Assembly (NCBI RefSeq): GCF_007829885.1 | Contig: NZ_VIWW01000001.1 | Coordinates: 2,294,001-2,358,000 of the forward strand | Direction of reading: 5' to 3' | From: Streptomyces brevispora | Lineage (GTDB): Bacteria; Actinomycetota; Actinomycetes; Streptomycetales; Streptomycetaceae | DNA length: 64,000 bases | In this document: positions 42,274 through 49,208 of the stretch, piece after piece | Position numbering within the stretch: the stretch's first letter is position 1 | Layout: every line of letters starts with the position of its first letter | The notes under the pieces: model-generated | The model's input: only the letters and a program-made list of their open reading frames with translations | What the model was told of the DNA's origin: nothing | Databases searched by the model: none | Translations under genes and position numbers: made by a program

Positions 42274-43280
42274 GAGGCGTACCTCAGGGCGCCTCCCGGG
42301 GTCGGCGCGTCGAGGAACACCGAGCCCCGGGTACGCAGGCCGGCTTGTGCGACCAACTCCTGGACGTGCTGCTTGCGGACCACGTAACGGTCCTTCCCGT
42401 AGATCAGATAGCGATTGCGGTCGGTCTCTCCGGTGAAGTTCACCGTCATGACGTTGGCACCGGCGGCCAGGCCGCGGGACTGGCCGCCCTGCGACGTCTT
42501 CTCCAGAGCGCTCACCGAGGGGATGAGCAGCGAGGGGAGGTGGACCCGGAGTGCGGCGAGCGTGTTGAGGGCGAGCTCGTTGGATCCGATGGGGGCCAGC
42601 TGCAGGGGGGTGTTCGGGGCGGGTACGAACGGACTCACGCTGCACATGTGGACCCCGAGCGAGGCCGCCAGCTCGATGTCGTCGACGATGCTGTCGAGGC
42701 TCTGGCCGGGCAGGCTGGAGATGAGTCCGGTGCCCACCCGGTAGCCGAGGTCCAGCAGATCCCGCATGCAGCGCAGGCGCTCGTCGAGCGTTTCGTGCCG
42801 CATCGCCTCGTGCAGCCGCGGGTCGCTCGTCTCGTGCTTGAGGATGTAGCTCGTCGCGCCGAGTTCCCGCAGGTGCTCGTACTGTCCCCGGCGCATGTTC
42901 CCGAGGTTGAGCAGGATCTCCACGCGCCCGTCGAAGAGTTCCCGGATCCGGGGGACTGCCTCCTCGACCGCCGAGAGGTTGCGCGGGGTCTCGCCGCCCT
43001 GGACGAGGACGATGTCGATGCCCGCGTCCCGGATCTCCCGTGCCCGGTCGACCATGTCGTCGCTGCTCATGAAGTAGCGGTCGTTGTCACGGGTGTTGTC
43101 GCGCCGCATCGGGCAGTAGTCGCAGTTCACCCGGCACACATTGGTGATCTCGATGACGCCGCGCAGGACGACGGTCCGTCCGAAGTGCTCCTCCCTCAGC
43201 CGCCGGGCCTCGGCGAAGAGCTCTTCCTGGGCCGGGCCCCTGGCCGTCAGACACCCGCGTATCTCGGATCGCGTGAGCAT
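42270..43280 (-). CDS. Radical SAM enzyme, HydE/PylB/BioB-like with BATS domain
   Basis: 336 residues. The [4Fe-4S]-SAM cluster motif is C49-RVN-C53-DY-C56 in GVIEITNVCRVNCDYCPM. The following VQGGETP corresponds to the GGE motif, LKHETSDPRLHEAMRH is close to the HydE/PylB substrate-side stretch, and the C-terminal AAGANVMTVNFTG is the BATS region. These families perform carbon-skeleton or sulfur chemistry on amino acids (HydE on a cysteine complex, PylB converting lysine to methylornithine, BioB sulfur insertion). No hydrogenase, pyl or biotin genes are present, so a new amino-acid rearrangement or thiol chemistry is plausible. Start chosen at the ATG at 43280 behind GAGAGG. Confidence 0.87.
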   Translation of the reverse strand: MLTRSEIRGCLTARGPAQEELFAEARRLREEHFGRTVVLRGVIEITNVCRVNCDYCPMRRDNTRDNDRYFMSSDDMVDRAREIRDAGIDIVLVQGGETPRNLSAVEEAVPRIRELFDGRVEILLNLGNMRRGQYEHLRELGATSYILKHETSDPRLHEAMRHETLDERLRCMRDLLDLGYRVGTGLISSLPGQSLDSIVDDIELAASLGVHMCSVSPFVPAPNTPLQLAPIGSNELALNTLAALRVHLPSLLIPSVSALEKTSQGGQSRGLAAGANVMTVNFTGETDRNRYLIYGKDRYVVRKQHVQELVAQAGLRTRGSVFLDAPTPGGALRYAS

Positions 43281-43318
43281 GTGTGTCACACCTCTCTTCC
43301 TGTCGGTCTGCTGGTGGT

Positions 43319-44527
43319 TCAGCGCTCGGGGACAGCGCGGTGCACGATCTGTTCGGCCACGAGCACCGGGTCCGCCGTCTCGCGATAGGAGTCGACGACC
43401 GTGGGCAGATCCGGTGCGAACCGCACCGAGGAGGCGGCCCCGTTGACCGAGACCCCGACCGTGGCTCCCGGGGAGAGCCGGTCACCGCGCAGATGGAGCG
43501 CGATCCGACGGGCCCCCGAGACCTCCACCTCGAAGCGGTCCGCGGAGGTCCGCACCGCGTGGACCTCGGCGGCCTTCCCCGGCACGATGCCGTCGACGCC
43601 CACCCAGTGGGCGCGTCCGTGCCGGTCCTCGTCGGCCCGGTGGTGGATCTCGGCGGGCCGAGGTGTCCGGTACGTACGGCCCAGCCATCGCTCGAGCCGA
43701 TGGAACAGCGGACCGTCCGCGTCGAGACCGAGTGTCTCCAGACCGTGTCCGCCGCCGGGTACCTCCTCGTACCGGAGGTCCTCATGGCCCAGTGCGCGCA
43801 GCGTGTCGACGGACTCGCGGTCGAAACGCGCCGGTATCTGTTCGTCCGCGCCGCCGTGGACGACGAAGAGGGGCAGCGGCAGGGTGTTGGGGAGCAGGGC
43901 CCTGGTCCTCGCGTCGGTGCCGAAGGACTCCCAGACCGAAAGGGCTCCGTTGAGCGGGACGGCGGCGCAGAAGGAGTGCCAGAACCGCATGCCCAGATTC
44001 CAGGTGGCCAGGCCGCCCATGGACACCCCGGCGAGGGCGCACCGGTCGGGATCGGCGCCGAGTTCGGTCCGGGCCCAGCGCAGCGCCGCCGGAACGAAGT
44101 CCCGGCCGGTCAGGTCCCAGCGCGGCATCCGGAACCGGCTGCCGAAGATTCCCGCGACATCGAGGTTGTTCGACCGCTGCGCCGGAAGCTGCGCCGTCGG
44201 GCAGAGGACGGCCAGGGAGAGCCTCTCCCCGAGTGCGGAGAAGTACGGGAGCACCTGCTCCCCGCTGCCCCCGGCACCGTGCAGGACGATCAGGGCGCCC
44301 AGGCGCCGGCCGGGGGTGTACGGGGGGACATGGACGGCCATGTCCGTACGGCGGCCGTGCTCGTCGTCCAGCTCCACCACCCCTGACCAGGTGTCCCACG
44401 GGCGCTCTTCGTACCGTTCCAGCAACTCGCGCAGCGCCGTCGCGCCGATCTTCCGGTGTCGCAGTTCGGCGAGGACGGCCGTCCGGTCGGGGAGCAGGCA
44501 CAGCGCGCGTGCTTCCTGCGGCGTCAT
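43319..44527 (-). CDS. Alpha/beta hydrolase (esterase/PHB-depolymerase-like)
   Basis: 402 residues, no signal peptide. Nucleophile elbow ALAGVSMGGLATWN, oxyanion region LIVLHGAGGSGEQ, catalytic Asp in VVHGGADEQIP and His in PGGGHGLETLG. After the hydrolase fold ends near residue 285, about 115 residues form a separate beta-rich domain (VDGIVPGKAAEVHAVRTSAD, VSVNGAASSVRF), as seen in secreted depolymerase relatives but here cytoplasmic. ATGA overlap with the GNAT gene upstream. In the island it could hydrolyse a peptide-product ester or amide, or release the product from a carrier. Confidence 0.85.
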   Translation of the reverse strand: MTPQEARALCLLPDRTAVLAELRHRKIGATALRELLERYEERPWDTWSGVVELDDEHGRRTDMAVHVPPYTPGRRLGALIVLHGAGGSGEQVLPYFSALGERLSLAVLCPTAQLPAQRSNNLDVAGIFGSRFRMPRWDLTGRDFVPAALRWARTELGADPDRCALAGVSMGGLATWNLGMRFWHSFCAAVPLNGALSVWESFGTDARTRALLPNTLPLPLFVVHGGADEQIPARFDRESVDTLRALGHEDLRYEEVPGGGHGLETLGLDADGPLFHRLERWLGRTYRTPRPAEIHHRADEDRHGRAHWVGVDGIVPGKAAEVHAVRTSADRFEVEVSGARRIALHLRGDRLSPGATVGVSVNGAASSVRFAPDLPTVVDSYRETADPVLVAEQIVHRAVPER

Positions 44528-45363
44528 CTCCGGTCGGCCCCTTCCGTGGTGGTGACGGGTGCGGGTGTGGCGTCGGGTGCGAAGTGCAGACGTCCGATAC
44601 GGACGGGGGTGCGGCTCAGCCGCCGCGCCCCGGCCGCGGCCAGGGACAGGGTCGCGGAGAGGTCTGCCGCCTGCATGGGGAACTCGATGAAGCGGGCGCC
44701 GTGCGCACGGGCCAGTGGTGTGGCGGCCGAGACCAGCTCCCCGAGGTCAGCGACCGAACGTCCGGGGAATCCGCTCAGTACCAGGCGGTGCCGGTCCAGG
44801 ACCCAGTGGACCCGGGTGGCGCCGCCCGTGGGCCCGAACTCGTCGTGCTCGGCGAGGACGTCGGCGACGAGTGGGGCGGCCGGTGCCCGCCGCGGCAGGT
44901 CGAGGACACGGCTCCGGTCCACCGGTCCGGGTACGCGCGCCGGCCGGTCCACGTCCGGGACCGGGATGTCGAACCGGTGGAGCAGGGGCCCGGAGGTCCG
45001 CAGGCGCAGCATCCGCGCGAGACCGGCTTCCGGCTTGTGGGGCTCGACCCAGGCGGCGATGCCCGCGTATCCGCTGTCGCGGGCCAACTCCCTTGTCGTG
45101 AACCCCAGTTCGAGGGACGCTCCGCTGCCGCGCGCGGAGTCGTCGACGAACACGCCTTTGAGCAGGAGGTGACTGCCCCAGCGCATGCTGCGGTGTACGG
45201 CGCCCAGTCCCCCGCCGGGTGAGGTGAGCCCGACCCAGAGATAGTCGTCGCGGGCGGTCAGTTCCCGGGTCAGCGCGGTGGCGTCGAGTCCTTCGACATC
45301 GACGATCCGGAGGATCTCGTCGGCGTCGGCCGGCGTCAGCCGGCGCACTCGGCCGATGGTCAT
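44524..45363 (-). CDS. GNAT-family protein, two-part
   Basis: 279 residues. The N-terminal half fits a GNAT acetyltransferase: VRRLTPADADEILRI at the start, YLWVGLTSPGGGLGAV (strands), then LLLKGVFVDDSARGSGASLELG, in which R-G-S-G-A is the acyl-CoA loop. The C-terminal half (about 155-265) has VLDRHRLVLSGFPGRSVADLGELVSAATPLARA, which looks like a second, degenerate acyltransferase-like domain. The two-lobe length is reminiscent of Fem-type or tandem GNAT enzymes that use aminoacyl-tRNA; that is only an analogy. It is coupled to the hydrolase gene. Confidence 0.75.
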   Translation of the reverse strand: MTIGRVRRLTPADADEILRIVDVEGLDATALTRELTARDDYLWVGLTSPGGGLGAVHRSMRWGSHLLLKGVFVDDSARGSGASLELGFTTRELARDSGYAGIAAWVEPHKPEAGLARMLRLRTSGPLLHRFDIPVPDVDRPARVPGPVDRSRVLDLPRRAPAAPLVADVLAEHDEFGPTGGATRVHWVLDRHRLVLSGFPGRSVADLGELVSAATPLARAHGARFIEFPMQAADLSATLSLAAAGARRLSRTPVRIGRLHFAPDATPAPVTTTEGADRR

Positions 45364-45391
45364 GAGGATTCACCTACAGACGGGGGGGTGA

Positions 45392-46762
45392 TCACACGAG
45401 CGGCAGTTGCCGGCTCAGCGCGAGGTACGGGAACTCCGTGGGTGCCGCGTCCTGCCGCTCCGCGGGGAGGGGAACCTTGGTCATCCGCTTGCTGGCGTTG
45501 CGCGCGGCCATGAAGTTGATCAGCACACGGGCCGGCATGAAGCGGCTGTCGAGGTCCTTGATGATCCAGGAGAACAGGTCGGGGTGGAACGGGTAGAACG
45601 TGGGGTCCACCAGTTCCGGGTCCGCCATGCCGAGCTGCCGGGCCATCCCGGTCTCCGGCAGCACCCGGTATCCGACGTGCATCACCAGCTCGCCGTCCTC
45701 CAGACGGGAGTTGATGTACTCGGCACTGTTGCGGACGCTCTCGCGGTCCTCTCCTGGGCCGCCGAAGACGACGTTCACCCGCGCCGGGATGCCGTGCCGC
45801 CGGCACCGTTCGAGGCACCGGTCGACATGACGGGTGCCGAAGGTCTTGCCCAGGAGCTTCATGACGCGGTCGTCGAGGCTGTCGGGCGAGATGACGACGA
45901 ACTCGACCTTGCTGATCGCGAGGAGTTCGGCGAACTCGTCGTCGAACGGCTTGGGCGTGAAGTAGGCGGACCAGGTCAGTCCCGGCAGGTCCAGTTCGCT
46001 GATCATCCGGACGACGTCCTTGGCGTACCGGAGTTCGCTGTTGAAGATGCCGTCGGTGAAGAACACCCGCCGGATTCCCGAGGCGTGGATGGCGCGGAGC
46101 TCCTCCGCGATGAGCTCCAGCGGCCGGAGATCGCCGGCGTTGTCGCCGCTGATGTACGCGTACGGGCAGTAGACGCAGCCCTGGTAGCAGGTCTTGCGGC
46201 GCGTCTCCACACCGATCATGGCCTCGCTGAACTGTGTGTAGGTCTCCATCAGCGATCGCGGGTGCCGAAGGGGCTCCGTCATGAACGCGTCGTACCGTCG
46301 GCCGGTGATGTTCTGGTGCGCGCCCCGGTACCGGTCCGGGTCGGCCACGATGTCGAGCATGGACTGCTCGCCGGGGCCGACGACACCGACGTCGAACCCG
46401 AGCCGCTCCATCAACTGGTCGGCGAAGAGGCTGTACCCCGGTCCGCCGCCGACCAGGAGCGGTTTCCGGTCGCCGAGGGCCTGGCGCACCCGGTCGAGGA
46501 AGGCCTGGTAGTGCTCGACGTGGCCGTCGCACGACATGTCGATGGGATCGATGTTGCGGATGGTGAATCCGATCATGTCCCAGGGCTCGGTGACCCAGGA
46601 CAGATCCTCGACGGCGGCGGGGTTCTCGACGAAGTCGATCAGCCGGGCTTCGTGGTCCGCGCGGACGAGGGCATCCTGCACACACCGCAGGCCGATGGGG
46701 AAGATGGGTTCATTGCCCGGCATGGGGAGACTGGCCAGATTGACGAGGGCGACGCGAGCCAT
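45392..46762 (-). CDS. Cobalamin-dependent radical SAM enzyme (B12-binding domain)
   Basis: 456 residues, class B type architecture. The N-terminal cobalamin-binding-like domain runs over residues 1-150 (VALVNLASLP, PLLVGGGPGYSL, VVGPGEQSMLDI). The radical SAM barrel follows with C192-YQG-C196-VY-C199 (RRKTCYQGCVYCPYAY), RRVFFTDGIFN and NVVFGGPGEDRES. There is no DxHxxG-type B12 motif in the first domain, which is common in this subfamily. Family members methylate unreactive carbons or phosphinates or perform ring contractions. It is the first enzyme after the putative precursor gene, 167 bases downstream and beyond a hairpin. Confidence 0.87.
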   Translation of the reverse strand: MARVALVNLASLPMPGNEPIFPIGLRCVQDALVRADHEARLIDFVENPAAVEDLSWVTEPWDMIGFTIRNIDPIDMSCDGHVEHYQAFLDRVRQALGDRKPLLVGGGPGYSLFADQLMERLGFDVGVVGPGEQSMLDIVADPDRYRGAHQNITGRRYDAFMTEPLRHPRSLMETYTQFSEAMIGVETRRKTCYQGCVYCPYAYISGDNAGDLRPLELIAEELRAIHASGIRRVFFTDGIFNSELRYAKDVVRMISELDLPGLTWSAYFTPKPFDDEFAELLAISKVEFVVISPDSLDDRVMKLLGKTFGTRHVDRCLERCRRHGIPARVNVVFGGPGEDRESVRNSAEYINSRLEDGELVMHVGYRVLPETGMARQLGMADPELVDPTFYPFHPDLFSWIIKDLDSRFMPARVLINFMAARNASKRMTKVPLPAERQDAAPTEFPYLALSRQLPLV

Positions 46763-46808
46763 CTTCGGTCCTCCGGAATGATTCTGCGACGGACGAGCAG
46801 GTGAACAG

Positions 46809-46843
46809 CGGGGATAGGCCGCGTGAGGTGCGGCCTATCCCCG
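46809..46843 (-). terminator. Hairpin between the peptide gene and the radical SAM gene
   Basis: CGGGGATAGGCCGC (46809-46822) pairs perfectly with GCGGCCTATCCCCG (46830-46843), loop of 7. It lies 87 bases past the small peptide's stop and 47 before the radical SAM start. Such partial terminators are common after RiPP precursor genes and raise peptide dosage over enzymes. Confidence 0.7.
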
Positions 46844-46907
46844 TCAAGGGCGGCTTTCACCCTGCGCGTCGGTGATCAAGGCGATACGACGCGGTGAATT
46901 TCTCTTC

Positions 46908-46937
46908 TTTTCGGTCAGGCGCTTTTCGGTCAGGCGC
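46908..46937. repeat. Exact 15-bp tandem duplication at the peptide gene's 3' end
   Basis: TTTTCGGTCAGGCGC occurs twice head to tail (46908-46922, 46923-46937). The second copy contains the stop codon (46930-46932) and the last codons of the 96-residue peptide. A second in-frame TGA follows 15 bases later on the minus strand. Confidence 0.9.
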
Positions 46938-47220
46938 AGGAAGGCGCGACCATCTGGTGCAGGAAGTCGGAGTCGACGAGGTCGAAGAGTGCCTCGCAGA
47001 GCTTGTCGAAACGCTCCGGGTCGGTCGCCATGAGAACTTCGACCGCTTCCTTCTCCATCAGCATGCCCGAACCGTCGAGGGCCTCACGGGGGTTGTTCGC
47101 CAGGTGGCTGGCGAAGTTCTCGTCGTAGCTGAGACGCCCGATCAGGGCCTCCATCGTGTGGGCCGCCTTATTGGCGTCGACGATCTGCGCGGCGGAATAC
47201 TCGGCAACCTGCTGAGACAT
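46930..47220 (-). CDS. Putative RiPP precursor / peptide carrier (LigA- or Nif11-like leader)
   Basis: 96 residues. A leader-like helical body contains MEALIGRLSYDENFASHLANNPREAL and then DPERFDKLCEALFDLVD, similar in pattern to the LigA/Nif11-type leaders of actinobacterial RiPP precursors (a 'x-D-P-x-x-A-L' element after a short helix). The C-terminus, DSDFLHQMVAPSCA, is the candidate core; cysteines are Cys75 and Cys95, the latter one residue from the end. The AAGAGGAGACAGG site sits before the ATG at 47220. It is the first gene of the minus-strand enzyme run, followed by a hairpin. It could alternatively be a small regulatory or scaffold protein to which amino acids are added. I see no protease gene other than the hydrolase. 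Confidence 0.7.
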   Translation of the reverse strand: MSQQVAEYSAAQIVDANKAAHTMEALIGRLSYDENFASHLANNPREALDGSGMLMEKEAVEVLMATDPERFDKLCEALFDLVDSDFLHQMVAPSCA

Positions 47221-47321
47221 TTCCTGTCTCCTCTTCTTCCCTGGGGTCAGGGATAGGCGGGATTGACGAGAAAGAAGCTGGCACGGGTGCCGATGTCCAG
47301 TCAACAGAGCTGAAGTGCACA

Positions 47322-47395
47322 CCCGCTCAACCGGAATCGGTGGACGGTTGAATGCGCGCCCGCTCAACCGAAAGCCGTGGACGGTTGAACGCATG
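47322..47395. repeat. 37-bp direct repeat in the precursor promoter region
   Basis: Two related units starting at 47322 and 47359, each CCCGCTCAACCG followed by GTGGACGGTTGAAY (47340-47353 and 47377-47390). A third copy of the 14-base motif is inverted at 47397-47410. They are candidate binding sites for the adjacent LuxR-type regulator. Confidence 0.6.
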
Positions 47396-47418
47396 CGTTC
47401 AACCGTCCACGGCTTTCG
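47369..47418. terminator. 50-base perfect palindrome after the LuxR-type gene
   Basis: CGAAAGCCGTGGACGGTTGA at 47369-47388 begins a perfect 25-bp-armed palindrome centred on GCATGC (47391-47396). It begins 10 bases past the stop of the LuxR-type gene on the minus strand and is the likely terminator, while its arms contain the repeated GTGGACGGTTGAAC motif. Confidence 0.8.
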
Positions 47419-47428
47419 TGCTCGTTCG

Positions 47429-48484
47429 TCAGTCGGAGTCGGACGGCAGGAAGCGCCGCTGAACGGCGTGGACGCCGGCCTGGAACCGGCTCTCCGCCTC
47501 GAGATGGGCGAGCAGGCTCGCCACGGTCCTGCGTATCGTCCGGGCCGAGACCCCCATGCGGTGGGCGATCGCCTCATCGGTGCACCCTCGGGCCATCAGG
47601 CGCAGTGCTTCGGCCTGTTGCTTGGTGAGCCCGGTTTCCGGCTCCGGTTCGGGACGCACGCCCAGGGGCTGCGCGGACTGCCATACGCTCTCGAAGAGCG
47701 CGCACAGGAGCGTGATCGTTCCCGGGTTGTCGACCACGACCGCGCCCGCTCCCGTGTTGCGGCTGTCAGCCGCTATGAGGGCCGTGCGACGGTCGATGAC
47801 GATGAGTCGGTTGGGCAAGGTGGGAATGGTGCGGATCTCGGCACCCTGCTCCACCAGCCATTCGGCGTGGGACACCGTGGGCGCGTCGCGCCGAATGCTG
47901 TCGAGGTATATCGTCCGCATCCGTACCCCTCGGCTGAGGAGTCTCTTGTTGAGAGGACGTGAGGCAGCTGTGTTGGCCGGGGTCTGCGGGCCGCCCGGGG
48001 CAAAGGTGAGAAATTCTTCCTGAACCTGACTGTTGAGGATTTCGAGTTGTTCCCTGATGGCCTCGATTCCTGCTATGTACTGGAACCCGGAGCCCGCTCC
48101 GGGTGCATAGTCCGGCGCGTACTTGGCAATCGCGTCCGCGACGGCCGCGCGGCTGGATTCGACATGCTGCTGGTGCGCGGCCAGCTCGGCCTGCTGCCGC
48201 GCGAGCAGGGCCTCCAGGCCCAGAAGGGGATTCACCGCACGCATCTGTGTCTGATATGCCGTCGATTGCTGGATCAGTGCCAGACGGCTCAGTCGATCCA
48301 GCGCCTCGCGTGCCTCGCGCTCCGTCAGTTCGAGCTCGGCCGCCCAGTCGGCGACATCCCCTTCCGGGCGGGCAAGCATGGTCCTGTACACGGCCTCCGC
48401 GACCGAATCAATACCCAATCCAGAAAGCAAGTGAACCCCCCCGGGGAACGTCGCCGCTACGTACTCGCTCAAGATCTGGTGCAT
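47429..48484 (-). CDS. TrmB/LuxR-type transcriptional regulator
   Basis: 351 residues. The N-terminal third is TrmB-like: GIDSVAEAVYRTMLARPEG followed by a winged helix (WAAELELTEREAREALDRLSRLALIQQ), then a helical coiled-coil (ARQQAELAAHQQHVESSRAAVADAI). A middle domain includes RGVRMRTIYLDSIRRD and WLVEQGAEIRTIPTLPNRLIVIDRRTALI, a phospholipase-D-like sensor pattern. At the C-terminus is a LuxR HTH (LTKQQAEALRLMARGCTDEAIAHRMGVSARTIRRTVASLL). This architecture commonly accompanies peptide and NRPS clusters in actinobacteria. It is probably the pathway activator; candidate operators lie downstream at 47322-47418. Only 29 bases separate its start from that of the divergent small protein. Confidence 0.85.
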   Translation of the reverse strand: MHQILSEYVAATFPGGVHLLSGLGIDSVAEAVYRTMLARPEGDVADWAAELELTEREAREALDRLSRLALIQQSTAYQTQMRAVNPLLGLEALLARQQAELAAHQQHVESSRAAVADAIAKYAPDYAPGAGSGFQYIAGIEAIREQLEILNSQVQEEFLTFAPGGPQTPANTAASRPLNKRLLSRGVRMRTIYLDSIRRDAPTVSHAEWLVEQGAEIRTIPTLPNRLIVIDRRTALIAADSRNTGAGAVVVDNPGTITLLCALFESVWQSAQPLGVRPEPEPETGLTKQQAEALRLMARGCTDEAIAHRMGVSARTIRRTVASLLAHLEAESRFQAGVHAVQRRFLPSDSD

Positions 48485-48513
48485 GCTACCCGGCCCACCT
48501 ATTCGCGCGGGAG

Positions 48514-48819
48514 ATGAGCGAAATAATCTATCTCGTCCACATTCATCTTGTGCCGCATCCGGCCGGCATGGAACTGCCCGGGTACACGGGCGCGGTCATC
48601 ACCGCGGCCCTGCCCATTGACGCGGGGGTCCACCATGTCTCCGTGCACCCCTCGGACGGGCCCAACCCGGTCGTCGGCCTGTACCTGGAGTCCAGGACGC
48701 TGTCGCGCGCCGAGGCCTTGGCGCGCGATCTGTGGGAAACCGTCGCCGACTCGCATGCGTGGCTGCGCGGGTGGGCCTTTCTCAGGGCGGAGGTCCCCCT
48801 GATCCCCGTCAGGCACTGA
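48514..48819 (+). CDS. Small hypothetical protein
   Basis: 101 residues, unrecognised. The sequence is an alternating beta-strand/helix type: EIIYLVHIHLVPHP, GYTGAVITAALPIDAGVHHVSVHPSDGP, then a helix SRAEALARDLWETVADSHAWLRGW. It has four His in the first 40 residues (HIH, PHP, HHVSVH) and no signal peptide. It starts 29 bases from the divergent LuxR-type gene with a shared promoter region. The ATG at 48514 is adjacent to GGAG with no spacer, so leaderless translation or a start at GTG 48550 or ATG 48568 is possible. A role as a partner of the regulator or the peptide is conjecture. Confidence 0.6.
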   Translation: MSEIIYLVHIHLVPHPAGMELPGYTGAVITAALPIDAGVHHVSVHPSDGPNPVVGLYLESRTLSRAEALARDLWETVADSHAWLRGWAFLRAEVPLIPVRH

Positions 48820-49004
48820 GCGAGCCGCACCGGCTGCCGTGCCGACGGCCGTGCCTGGTCCCGAGCTTGAGAGCGCTTCCTGTCCCCTTGCGGACATGGC
48901 CGCTTTGCTCACCCCTGAACCGCTTCTCCTCGCCCTCGCGAAAGGCCAGACTCGATCGCAGTTCGAGCACCGAGCGAGCACTCACGACGCAGGGGGAGAA
49001 AAGA

Positions 49005-49208
49005 ATGACTGCACGTCGAATTGCGCTTTTCACGGCGGCGATCGCGGCTGCGGTGACCTTGACGGGCGGCGTGGCGGCCGACCGGCCGGCGCACCCGGAT
49101 TCGGTCCGGGCCGACTCGGGCTGGCAGACGCCGGTTCCCGCGACGCAGTCCGGTTCCGGCGAGGAGGCCCCGGCCACTCCTCCGGGAGACGACTCGGGCT
49201 GGCAGTAG
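49005..49208 (+). CDS. Small secreted peptide with duplicated DSGWQ motif
   Basis: 67 residues. A classical signal peptide (MTARRIALFTAAIAAAVTLT, then GGVAAD with an A-x-A-like site) precedes a Pro/Ser/Glu-rich mature part of about 42 residues. It contains DSGWQ at residues 37-41 and again as the last five residues. The two copies use identical codons (49113-49127 and 49191-49205). An AGGGGGAG ribosome site precedes the ATG. Its TAG stop overlaps the GTG of the ParB/StrR-like regulator (TAGTG), so the two are translationally coupled. I infer a secreted signalling or pro-peptide; no processing enzyme is identified here. Confidence 0.75.
   Translation: MTARRIALFTAAIAAAVTLTGGVAADRPAHPDSVRADSGWQTPVPATQSGSGEEAPATPPGDDSGWQ

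Noticed and set aside
42270..43280. Biotin synthase or [FeFe]-hydrogenase maturase HydE
   Set aside because: The motif and BATS region resemble both, but no bioA/D/F or hyd genes are present and the gene is locked into a secondary-metabolism operon.
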